Shown: piece by piece, positions 12,286 through 23,390 of the stretch | How positions within the stretch are numbered: the stretch's first letter is position 1 | Layout of the letters: every line of letters starts with the position of its first letter | Assembly (NCBI GenBank): GCA_022605955.1 | Contig: JAKCOZ010000007.1 | Coordinates: 34,140,991 to 34,204,990 of the forward strand | Direction: 5' to 3' | DNA length: 64,000 nt | Source: Rallus limicola | Taxonomy: Eukaryota; Chordata; Aves; Gruiformes; Rallidae | Program-made: the position numbers and the translations under genes | The notes under the pieces: model-generated | Databases searched by the model: none | What the model was told of the DNA's origin: nothing | What the model saw: only the letters and a program-made list of their open reading frames with translations

Positions 12286-14477
12286 GCATCCTCTGTACAA
12301 CAGAGCTGGCCACACAGCAACAGAGGAAATGAACAACATCTGGTGAGATTGATTCCTCGCTCTTGTAAGCAGCATGAGCTAACAGCTGTGTCAGGCACTT
12401 CATCCAGCTCTGGAATAGAAAAGAAATCAATCATGCACTCCCCTTTACCACACCTCCTCATTCTGGCATCAGCACCAGCCCTGCAAGAAAATTGTCTGGT
12501 TCACTTTCCTGAAAATACGGAATCCCACCCTTTGTACAGAGGACACTCCTTGATGCAAATATAATGTTTCCTTTAAAATACAGGAGAGTTTAAAAGAAAG
12601 AAGGCGAGGGGGGGGAGGGGGCGGATGGAAAGAGCAGAGCACTTAAGCATGTGTCCACCTTAAGGAAAAGGAGCTTGTTAGATTTAATAAAACCGTGCAT
12701 GAATTTACGTGTGGGTTGAAAAAACAGGGTGGGATATTTTTCTATGCATTTTGATGCTTAATCAGCACTGTGTCCGACCGGTTGTGCCTAAGCTCTTAGA
12801 AAAGCTGCTTTTAGGCAGAGACACGAGCTGTACCATTATGCCCAGTGATGCCATAATGGTGGCAAGCTATCTGGTTGGATTGAAAACTTGCTGTGAACTG
12901 CTCTGGAAATCAAATTACATCCAAAGCAATAGTAGCCACAGGATGAGCAGTAAACGTAGCAAGACAAGGGCAATTTTCTTATACCTTATGTTATAAGAAC
13001 ATATGTTCAGAGCCAGCTTTAGAGTTAAGGTTTAATTTCTTCTTTTGAGTGATTCTGCTGACACTGCCAAGGCGCTGCCAACTATTCTCAGCTGCCTGGG
13101 CAGTTCCTGCAATGCAGAAGTCTGACCACTAACAACTTGTTGAAGATCCACCAGAAAGTCTTTTAATAATAATAACTGCCTCCCAACCTCAGCTGAGACC
13201 ACAGACAGCACAGCGCAGCTCAGTGAGGAGGATTCAAAGGTAATTTTAAACACAGGTTGGGACTACTGAGCACTGAGAGACTTGCCTTGTCTGTCTCTCA
13301 GCTACAAAGAGCCCCAAGTAGGAAGCATCTTTGTTCTGTCCCTGGTGGTACTATCATGGGCATGCTGGTTTTCACTCCATTTCATTGGAATTCTGGCAAA
13401 TCATAAGGCCACGGACATCTAGAAAGAGAAGTCTAGTTATCGTCAGCCAGGTATTTGGTCTATAATCATAACCAAAGCTTAGACCCCTTTCGTATATTGA
13501 CCATACAGGCTACCTGCTGGTTCTGCAGATTGAAGCAGCCTGTGTTCTTGCTGTACAACTGCTTTCAAAGCAATGACACCCAACTCCAGGTCTCTAGAGA
13601 TGTTTCCTAAGAGCCTTGTAGGTTTAGTCATGACCATGAGCAACTAAAAAGCAAAGCACGACTCTGAGGGCAGGAACACGTGATATTGCACATCGCACAC
13701 CATCCTGAACAGTGTTGCCAACGCTTCAGCAAACAAGAAAGAAAAAAGAACGCTTTCTCCTTTTTTTAACCTCAGGTACTGTCTCAGGTGTCTTAAGCCC
13801 ATGGTGAATTCTCCAGTGCCTCTGCACTGGCACTCGTGCTGAAAATCTGAGCAGTACTGAGCACAAAAGCCCCGAGAAATAAAATGCAGGATATACAGCA
13901 TCTTCCTTTTTGCTGGCTATATGCACACGAAAACAAGGCCTCAAAGCAGTGAGATTCACTGCTGTGAAGCGGAATGGAGAATTTAGAAGCAGAAGGAGAA
14001 AGCAACCTAAAGAAAGTGGGAAACAGCCAATAAAAGATATGTGTAATCAAGGGAAGCAAGCTATAGTGCTAGTGGTTTGCTCAGGGTTTAAGATTTTCCA
14101 ATAAGCAATGTAACAGAACAGATTTATGATTTCACCATAAAGTTGCATGATACCATTTAATGAATTAAACATTCGCATACGGGTTCAGAGAAAATATTAC
14201 TGACTGGGAGAGCATAAAAGCATTGGGACATTCTTCACGTTTATTACTCATGAAAAGCTAAAGAAAGAAAGCAATCACAATAGCAATGAAACATACTTTT
14301 CCACCCACATAGCATCTGATCAAATATTCACAGATGGAATTTATATAGGGTTTATGGTAGTTTTTTTAAGCTGCAGTTGTAAGTTAGGTTCTGCTAGAAT
14401 CCAAATATGCACATATATCTTATGTATTTATCGGAGTCCTATTACCATAATAATTGAGCACTTCACCTCTTTTAATG
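12286..14477. other. unique sequence with a G-rich run
   Basis: A G8-A-G5 run occupies 12608-12621 on plus. A 9-bp inverted repeat (ACCATTATG at 12832-12840, complement at 12852-12860) spans an 11-base loop. No exon or known transposable element was recognised. Confidence 0.5.
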
Positions 14478-14600
14478 TATTTATCCTCACGCCGTCCTAG
14501 GAAGGGAGGATGGGTACCAATCCCAATGCTGAGATGGGAACTAAGGCACAAGAGAGACTATGGACAAAAAGATGCCTTAGCTGCCTTCAGTTTGGATAGT
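14478..14600 (+). mobile_element. ancient MIR/CORE-SINE-like fragment (tentative)
   Basis: The text TTTATCCTCAC, then a window containing GAGATGGGAACTAAGGCACA and AGAGAGACTA, follows the order of the conserved MIR-like core seen in amniote genomes. It is heavily diverged and its ends are vague. Chance resemblance is possible. Confidence 0.4.
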
Positions 14601-16911
14601 GTGATGCATGGAATTTAGGCGTTTGGCCACACTGGAGTGCTTCAAAGAGACAGAGCTAGGCAACTTCTTAACCAGGCAATAGAGAAAGCTACATGCTCCC
14701 TTGGATGGACCACAAAGAACTATCTAATATAAAATTAAATTCCCTGGGACGTTCACATTTTGGAACAATCTGCAAAATGAGAGAGCCCTGTCACCCAGCA
14801 GAAATCAAGACACATATGATGAATATGTAGATCTAGAAAACAACCTCCCTCCCCTTTTTTTTTTCTGTCTGAGACTACTGGAGCAAGACCTCTGTAGATG
14901 GTAAGATCCTTCAAGTTCTAAGTTCTGCCTAAGTAGCCTTTGTGAATTTCTGCCTTAAGACACTCAGTCCTGGTGAGTAAGGAATGTTGTGATAAACTTG
15001 CTGTCTCCCAGGAGCAGCAACAACACCCATCAGAGAGAAGGGAAAACACTCTGAGGTTATGATTATGCTCCATTTCCTTCAGTGCCACATCATCACTCCA
15101 ATGGCTTCATTCCACCAGCACTCAGTTGTGCAGGGAACAGCTCACATGAGTAAAACAACTCCACTCAATACATACCACTCACCCAAACTGAACAAGTCCC
15201 TGATGAAGTACATTTATAGAAGTTGCAAGATTGATACTTCTGAGATTACCAAGCAGGAACAAATAACTCTCTTTTTGCAGGTTCCAAACACCCTTGCACT
15301 TTGTTTGGATGCATGTCACTGCACATGTGATATGACAGATAAGGCATGGACATCTTGTATAATGCAGGCTAGTTCTTAGAAATATATATGTGTATGTAAT
15401 TCACCAAAGAATGAGGTTGAGTATATGTCTGAGACACAGGAAGGATCATTCAGTTGGGTTTCAATTCAAAGAAAGATGGGTTTCAATTCAGATTTAGCAA
15501 GCTCATACATTACCAAAGGCCTTGGGCCTACAAATTGTGCTCAGGACAGAAACTCATACACTTTCATGGAAAAACAACCCAAAGCACACAAAAGCAGTAA
15601 CTGGCTTGTAGCACCATGGAAATAGGCCAGAGCTACATTTGCTCCAGACATGGTGGGAAATCATTCAAACCTTAGCATCTGTGTCGCCGTCAGTTTGGAA
15701 CTTGGGGTAAATTTGACACCTCTGCTGTGTTGAAAACTTACAACAGATTTTTTCCCACTCTTCTCCCATCCCCCCCCTAAAGATGAGTTCAGAACTGCTG
15801 AGCATTGAACATTTAAGAAGGATATATGTGTTACCTAAATCCACCTTGACAGCCAGAGATTATAGCATATCTCTATAAACAACTAAGCTCCATTTCGTTC
15901 CCAGTTACCAAACAGAAAGGAAGTTGTAGAGGAAAATCCTCAAAACACACAGGCATCTGGCTCGAGTAGCACGTTCATTCCTTCCAAAAAAACAAAGGCA
16001 TCTTGTTCTATCATCGATGGGCATGCAATACAGAGGGATACACACCAGGAGGAAGCGCTATGTAAGGTGCTACGTGCCAACCAGCTGTCGCTGAACTCAG
16101 CCTGAGGTGACACTGGCCACCTGATTCTTACACTTGCAGGTTGTGATTTCTATGGGACACTGGTCCAGAGACTGCCTGACCATTTCCATCATCATCAGCC
16201 TGAACCTAGACCTGTTGATTCTTTGCAACTGGCAGGTTAGATATGGACAGATAGAGGAAGTACCTGCCCATTTTCTAGAGGCTGCTGGACTGCAGTGGAC
16301 AGATAGAGTCAAGCTGTATGTGATGCCATTCCCAAACACAACCTGGGTGATTTTAACATCATAGTCTGTAAACTGCTGTAGTCCAAAAGTCACTTTGCAT
16401 GCCATTTCCCTGCAAAGAAAAGGAGGAACCTCTGGAAGAGAGAAGGGAGGAAATACTGGGGAAGGCAATTATCTCTGCCATCTCAGTTTTATCTTCCTGT
16501 CCTTGTGAATCAACATCCTTAGGAAAAAATCCATTTGGAACTTTGAGCCATCACATAAAAAACATCCCATGTGTTATTTTTTTTCAGCAGTGTGTCTCTG
16601 TGTTATTTGTGTCGTCTTGTTATTTTAATTTAAAAAAATATTTCATTTGAAATGAGTAAACAAGAAAAACCTCAGGCTCTTTTTTTTTTTTGTTTCTTCA
16701 TTGTTTCTAGACTGAAGTTGCAGTATATAAAAATCAGTTCAGCTGGTTTTTGTCATTACTAGAAATAAAATAATGACTTAATGACTTACTATCACATGGC
16801 ATTCAGATTACAAAAGCAGGACTACATAAAAACCAATGCAGCACATATTAAACAGATTAAAACTGAACTAGATTTCTAATAGTGACTGTATGATGTGGTT
16901 ACTTAACATAG
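14601..16911. other. unique sequence, no gene seen
   Basis: A 14-base direct repeat, TGGGTTTCAATTCA, occurs at 15455-15468 and 15477-15490. A T-rich run lies near 16679-16692. No domain-bearing open frame is present. Confidence 0.5.
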
Positions 16912-16962
16912 CTGGGGATTGGACTCAGTGGCCCAGGAAGTCTATTCCAGAGTTATACTCCT
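16912..16962 (+). mobile_element. possible old CR1 3'-end fragment
   Basis: GGGGATTGGACTCAGTGGCC followed by GAAGTCTATTCCAGAGTTATACTC resembles the end of the CR1 3' region (a GGACTNGATGATCT-like block, then TTCCARNC). It is short and diverged. Confidence 0.3.
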
Positions 16963-17024
16963 AAAAAGCAATTGTTAAAGGGGAATCATCATCAAAGGGG
17001 GGGTATTTTCTGTGGGCTCTACAG

Positions 17025-17740
17025 AGATCTCCTTTTGTCCAATGTTATTCAACATCTTTAGCCAGGATGGTGAAGTTTTCAGAGGACACAAACATTTGGA
17101 GAACAGTAAACAATAATGGGAATGAGTCAGTTGTGCTCACAGCTTGGTGAACTGTGTTATTTTGAACGTCACTCTGCGGTGAGACACACTATTCTTACAT
17201 CTAAGACAAAGTCACTCTTAGCATTTTCAGAAGTGGGCACTCCCAAAACCCCTGTATCCCATCCTGTAAAACAGCAGATACAATGCTTGGTTATACAAAC
17301 AGCATGCTGTTATTACCTCTGAACAGACTGCTGGGGAGACCATTACTCAAATAACATGCACGGTCCAAGGAGGTAGCTGAAATGCTGGAAAGTGATCAAA
17401 AAAAAAGACTACAGCAATGATTTTATGTTTGGAAAATCTTTCAAACAAAAGACTTTAGAAGCTCAGCGTCTTTAACTTCTCTAAGAAAAATTTGAGAGGC
17501 AATGAAAACACATTCTGTACTTGGGGAATGGAAAATATTTCTGAGAATAAAAACTTGCTCAGTTTAGCAGACAGAAGGCATGCAGTGGCTGGCCAGCTAC
17601 AATTTGAGATTGGACTCAGGTGAGATAAATACCCATTTTTGATAAGGAGTTCAGATAATCACTGAAAATCACCATGGAATGATTTGGTAGATTAATAACT
17701 CTCATGAAGTCTGAATGGCCATCTTCCATAATGACATGAC
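17025..17740 (+). mobile_element. ancient CR1/L3-like LINE relic
   Basis: The best part, about 17450-17700, contains AAAGACTTTAGAAGCTCAG, CTCAGTTTAGCAGACAGAAGG and GGTAGATTAATAACTCTCATG in the order of the end of ORF2 in old CR1 elements shared by birds and turtles. Near 17041-17145 the order AATGTTATTCAACATCTTTA, then GGACACAAA, then AGCTTGGTGAA, resembles an earlier part of the reverse-transcriptase frame. Many indels and stops interrupt it, so no product is possible. It looks much older than the other CR1 copies here. Boundaries are approximate and the middle section is not recognisable. Confidence 0.5.
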
Positions 17741-20527
17741 CTGGCTGAAGAAATAATTCGTCTCGTTATGGGAATGACCAGGGCCCTTGCTGAGAATGAA
17801 TCGGTAAAGGGGACCAATCCCTTTACTGATTTAAAAACCTGTGAAGAAAAGGTTTATATATAAAAGTATAACATTTAAAGGTATCACATATAGCCTCATC
17901 ATCACATTGCAGTCTCTCAGGAATCTCTTCATCCAAGAAGCACATTTATTTTGAGTTCAGTGAACCACCTGTTAGACCTTTATTCTTTCTAAATCTTTCC
18001 ATTCTTTGAGTTCTGTTTTCATATCTTCTTTTAATCCAATGATTCCGCCTTGCCTTCCCATAAAGTTGTCATTTCCTTCAGATGCTCAGACTGATGAAAG
18101 AGCCATATTGAAATAAAAGCTAAATGAGGTGAAAATATATCCCATAAAAACCCCCATTAAGGAGTTTACAGGGAGATTTCCTACTCCTCTGGCTCAGATA
18201 CCCATATTTTATTCCTTCTAGGAAACAGAAAACCCTTAATCCCATAAGCATGCAGTCAGAATCAAAGAACAAGAGGAGGCATTAGGTTGCAAGAAGCGGG
18301 GAGTGGGGAGAAAGAAGAATTTTATAGTCATTCCTTCAACACAGTGTGAATGAATGAGCCATCACCACAGCTACTACATGGAGCACAGGCACAGAGCAGA
18401 GCGGGTGTGGGGGAAAGAAATGATAAACTGGAAGTCTACACAAAGTCCACAGCCAGATAGCACTGGGTTAACATAGTGTAATAGACTGTTGAGTGCTTAA
18501 TGAACCAGACGCCATTAGGAAAAATGTCTATTAGAGGAAAAGAATGGAGAGAGAAGAAAGGCATGAAATGCCTGTGTTCAGTAATGATTAATTAAAAATC
18601 AAGAGAAACAGTAAATTTAGTAATTTCTCATCCCTTACATGAGAAGCTGATTCTTCTGCAGAGCAAAATATATTCTGTCCCCAACCAGCTCTGAGGTTAT
18701 TGCTTCCTCTGCCTCGTCTGTTTGTTGGTTTGTTTTGTCTGTATGTTTATCCTTCAGTATTACAAGTTGATCAGTGATCAAACAATACCAGCAGCTACTC
18801 AATAAAACATCCCAGATTATGGAAAAGCAGTATTTTGGGAAAAGTGCCTGATATAAACACCACATCCTTTTCTCATTCTGCTTAAGAAATTACATGGTTT
18901 TCCATTCTTGATCAGTGTACCTTATGTGTTTTGATTTTTCCTTGTTATAAATTAATTCATGGGAAGTAAACAAAATTATTTCATTAAAAAATTCATTTAC
19001 ACCTTTCTGGTCTTCTTAAGTTAGTAGGAGACAGAGAAGCTGAACCTGTATCTGTGTTTTAGTGAATCAGCACTGCCCTACATGACAGAAGTAGCTTTTC
19101 CTGTATGTTTTCATATGTTTCTGGACAAACCATGACTGAACCTCTGGCGCCTTCTGTTCAAGCGAAGTCAGGCACTGTGCAACTCAGCATCACTCAGGAT
19201 TTGGGCTTATATCATTTCAATTACTTTTCCCTGAAAAGGAGACCTCATTATTTTTGCAATTTTTCTTGTCTTCATTGTTGTCAAATTTCTTCTAAGAGAC
19301 GAACACATGGAATTCATCGAGCATGTAACAAAACCCACATTCAATTAGATATTGACTGTCTTGAGGGATAACAGCAATAAAATGCGGCCAAGGGGAAAAA
19401 CAGTTCACGGGTTATGGTACAGTGACCCAAGCGTTGTGGGCAGAGTGGAACGTTGCATAATCAAAACAACAATGAGGCGAGCGTGGGGAATGGTATTGTC
19501 TTCTCCATGCCTTTCCATCACAGCACTGTTCCTGGAATGATTCATGATGCTTGTGAGAAAGACTCTTTGAAAATCAGACCCCCAAATTTTCAAATCATCC
19601 ACAGCCGTGTGGACCACAGATTCACCTGAACTGAGTCTGGCTAGTTCCCTGACACGAGTATGACATGTTTTCTCACCCCATCTTCCACATTCACCACAGC
19701 AGCAAGGCCAGAAAAGCAAACTGTCTTCTGTTAAATTTAGATCCTTAAGAAACCTTGCATTTTGCCCATGATATGAACTAACCTTGAGCAGATCACCATA
19801 CCATAACTTCTAGTACAGCCTTTAAGCCATCTGTCTTTGGTTGTTCATCAAATCTAAGTGATTTGTCTGGACTCATCTAGTCAAATGAGAAGGATTCATC
19901 TTAGAGCCACTAGTCTGACCCAACAGAGGTGTCTCAGGGAGATGACAGTCTTACTCTTTTGATAACATATGGGGACCAAATGTACAGATAGCCATGTTAG
20001 ATGGACTTGCTTCCCTTACTTTCTGACTTTGGAGGACAGTTTTCAATGAACAGGACAGTAAGGTTATTGAAATCCACATTATTGACTTGGCTTCAAACCA
20101 GAGCAAACACGAGCTTAAAGCATGAAGAAAGATGCTTATCCTCTGTGAGACCATGAAGATCTGTATCCTTCCCTGTCTTCACTCATTATTGAATGGGTCT
20201 AAAGTTACTAAATGAGACACCTCATTTGAATGACTGAAACAAGGTGGGCTAAATCTCTGCTTTCCTGCTGTTTGCTGCAGTTATGTCTTTGCAGTGCCCA
20301 AGTCTGTCAGCTGTACAAATTCTTCAGTACAAATTGTGATGAAAATCCCAGCCCTTACCCTGCTTTTGCAAAGATGCATTCTCTCACCACATTCTGAAAT
20401 AGCACAGGCGAGCCTCAGGAGCTTCACTAAAACTCACACACCTCAGAGTTCCAAGCCAATTTTCTTCTTTATTCTCTTACTCCAACTCACATTCAATCCT
20501 TTCCTCTCCTCTGACATTTTCTAAAGT
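17741..20527. other. unique sequence, no gene seen
   Basis: Mostly AT-rich, with frequent stops in every frame. No transposable element, RNA gene or exon was recognised. Confidence 0.5.
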
Positions 20528-20880
20528 CACAGAATCACAGAATTACTAGGTTGGAAAAGACCTTTGAGTCCAACCATTCCTGTCCTATGCTAAACTATAT
20601 CCCTAAGTACCTCATCTACATGCCTTTTAAATACATCCAGGGATGGTGGCTCAACCTCCTCCCTGGGCAGCCTGTTCCACATCTCGACAACTCTTTTAGC
20701 GATTTTTTTCCTAACATCTAATCTGACCCTGCCCTGGTCCAGCTTTGTGACATTTGCCCTTGTCTTATCTCCTGTCACTTGACTGAAGAGACCATCTCCC
20801 ACCTCTCTACAACCTCCTTTGAGGTAATTGTGGGCGTTGATAAGGTCTTCCCTCAGCCTCCTCTTCTCAAGAGACTTCTC
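20528..20880 (-). mobile_element. CR1 LINE, 5'-truncated, 3' end of ORF2 plus tail
   Basis: The plus strand begins CACAGAATCACAGAATTAC and continues GGTTGGAAAAGACCTTTGAG, the reverse complement of the CR1 3' terminus, so the element lies on minus. The minus frame from about 20880 down to 20590 encodes the C-terminal tail of the CR1 ORF2 protein, which in full copies carries endonuclease and reverse transcriptase. The end of this frame is open, with [20 protein letters not shown] near its start and a stop just after VLRDIV. No endonuclease or catalytic reverse-transcriptase part is present, so it cannot move. The sequence departs from CR1 at about 20880, where 5' truncation occurred. Confidence 0.92.
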
Positions 20881-21171
20881 AAGTCTGCACAATACAAAGC
20901 TCCCATGCCACACTCTTTCTTGCCGTCTCCTTTACTATGCCTGCAGGAATTTACACCAAAGATTGCAGCCCTGTTGTTCTGTGGCCTGCACCACCCGAGA
21001 GCCATAAGTAATAATCTATATAAAATACTTCCTGTTTCCTAGAATTCACTCCCACTTTTACTATTTCTTTGCAGAGAATCTTCTTTGGGAAGGTATAAAT
21101 AATTATCCTTTCCTTCTTCCTGGCTTAGTATCATGTTTGATAAAACCTACAATTTCGTTTCTTCCCATGTA

Positions 21172-21698
21172 CTGTGTCCAGGTCTGGGGGTCCCAACACA
21201 AGAAAGATGTGGAGCTGTTGGAGAGGGTTCAGAGGAGGCCACAAAGATGATCAGAGGGCTGGAGCACCTCCCCTATAATGAAAGGCTGAAGGAGCTGGGC
21301 TTGTTCAGCCTGGAGAAGAGAAGGCTACGGGGGGACCTCATTGCAACCTTCCAGTATCTGAAGGGAGTATACAAACAGGGGTGAATCAGCTTTTTAAAAG
21401 GGTAGAAAATGGCAGGACAAGGGGGAATGGACTACAGCTAAAGGAAGGAAGGTTTAGATTAGATATTAGGGGGAAGTTCTTTACAGAGAGAGTGGTGAAG
21501 TGCTGGAACAGGGTGCCCAGAGAGGTGGTGGATGCCCCATCCCTGGAGGTGTTCAAGGCCAGGTTGGATGGGCCCCTGGGCAACCTTGTGTAGATTCAGG
21601 CCTGGAGGTTGGTGGCCCTGCCTGTGGCAGAGAGGTCGGAACTCTGTGATCCTTGGGGTTCCTTCCAACCCAGACAATTCTGTGATTCTATGATTCTT
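21172..21698 (+). mobile_element. CR1 LINE, 5'-truncated, different subfamily
   Basis: This starts in the ORF2 block encoding the [21 protein letters not shown] region and runs through [22 protein letters not shown] frameshift near 21381 moves the remaining frame, which ends RLDGPLGNLV and a stop at 21593. A 3' UTR follows, with TGGGGTTCCTTCCAACCC and the terminal ATTCTGTGATTCTATGATTCT at 21677-21697. The ending GNLV and the 3' UTR differ from the LRDMV-type copies at 20.5 and 50.1 kb, so it belongs to another CR1 subfamily. It lies head to head with the minus copy at 20528-20880. It is dead on arrival and frameshifted. Confidence 0.93.
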
Positions 21699-23314
21699 TC
21701 ATAATATGTCAGATCTGGACCAAAGCAAGCAACATCAACAGGAAAGCTCTTTTGAAAACATTTGAGAATACCTCATACAATCTAGGTGCCCTCATTTATG
21801 ACTTGTTTTAACAACTCAGGAATGGGACTGCTCCACCCCAAGGATGTTTTTGTACTGTTTTTATCTCATTTTTGGATGAGAGCATGGCCCTAATTATGAG
21901 TTCCATCCAAATATGTCTCTGCTCACAGGTTTGTGTGACCAGACCTGGTCTTCGGTGGTTTTGTGTATGTCTACCAACCAGTGCTTCAGTATTCAAAAAT
22001 AAAGGACTCGGCTGTAACTGTCATCTGCTGGACAAGAATTTGACATTCCTGTATACTTTAACACAGGTTTTACATGATGGGGATAGGCTTTTCACTGACA
22101 TCTGAATTTTCTGAAGCACGTGAAAAGCTACTTATTAAGATCGGTTGTCTGTGAACAAGCTTTTTTAGAAGTCCTTGCTTTTTTAGCTTGTTTTATCACT
22201 ATGCCTTTCAGAGCACAGAGGATACTTAATTCAAATTCCAGTCTCTGATGATGCTGGGGAACCAGCAGTTCTTCAAGTGTCTTTTCACCCTTCTATTATT
22301 TTTTGCATCATGCATCAAGTGTTAGAGGCTTCCCTATCAGACCCTGCTCACTGCCATCTAAAAGCATGGAAAATAGGTGTAAAATTGTCCTGAAGCATAG
22401 AAATCGTCCTTCTGCCATCATAACCCATCCTCTTCCCACCAGTGCTGGATGCAAACCACCATGCAAATAATTAACACGCTTGCCTCCCTTCGGCTTGACT
22501 GATAAAATGGAATCAGACAAATGAATTTTTGGTCCCCACTGATCTTGGAGTGCACCGTGTTATGACAGGGTGTGAGGTGACATGTCAGATAATGTATCAT
22601 GTCACACTCCCCGGCTATTTGATGCCATTTAATGTAATGCATGCTGGCATGTCGTGATGGGATGACACAAAATGAGGAAGAAACCAACCTGGAAATACCA
22701 ATTACCCACTCTTAACCCTGAGGCTGCAGGGGGAAAATATGCTTATGTCTGGGTGACCCTTGCTCTGCCTAAGCTTCAAAATTCAGGGGGTTTGTTTCGG
22801 GTACTCCTCAGTCCAAGGTCATTACTAACCATTCAGTCAGCCAAAGTGCCTGTAATCCTCCTCATCATTGGAAACCCAGCAGAAGCAGTGGAGAAATCAA
22901 CTGAAAAGAAATGTAAATCACTGTTCCTGGAGTGTCAAGTTGAGCTGATTTTTTGTGTCTAACGAGCTGCAAAGAAAGCCACAGGGTATAAGGAATAAAG
23001 AAAAGGGCGGAGAGAGCATGGAGAAGGGAGACTGCACTGGCAGGCAGGCTGAGGTGAAGGGCAGGCTTGCATCCAAAGGCTGCATGGATAGACAGGGTCG
23101 AGGCTTGCGAGCTGTCTAGCAGAGTAGAAAACAGCAGGACATAGGAATTAGACACCCTGTCCTGCTCTAGGTCAGCCCTGGGAGAAGGTCACTCTCCCAG
23201 CCTACCCTGAGCTGCTCACTCTCACCTTTCTCTCCTTCTGAAGTCACTACTCTGATCTACAACTAACTTAGGTAATTGCTGACTAAACAAGTCCACTCAA
23301 ATGATCAAAGTCAA
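21699..23314. other. unique sequence, no gene seen
   Basis: An imperfect inverted repeat around 22570-22615 (GTGACATG against CATGTCAC) is the only structure noted. No exon was recognised. Confidence 0.5.
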
Positions 23315-23390
23315 AGCAGAGGTTTTGGACTAGTTGATCTCCGGAGATCCTTTCCAACCTGTATCAGTCTGTGAGTCTGTGCTTCTGTGA
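23315..23390 (+). mobile_element. CR1 3'-end fragment
   Basis: Contains GCAGAGGTTTTGGACTAGTT, GATCTCCGGAGATCCTTTCC and AACC, then a degenerate TCTGTGA repeat tail. This matches the last 75 or so bases of CR1. It is non-coding and truncated. Confidence 0.8.

Noticed and set aside
15455..15490. Direct repeat of TGGGTTTCAATTCA
   Set aside because: Short, two copies, no array or hallmark of a mobile element.
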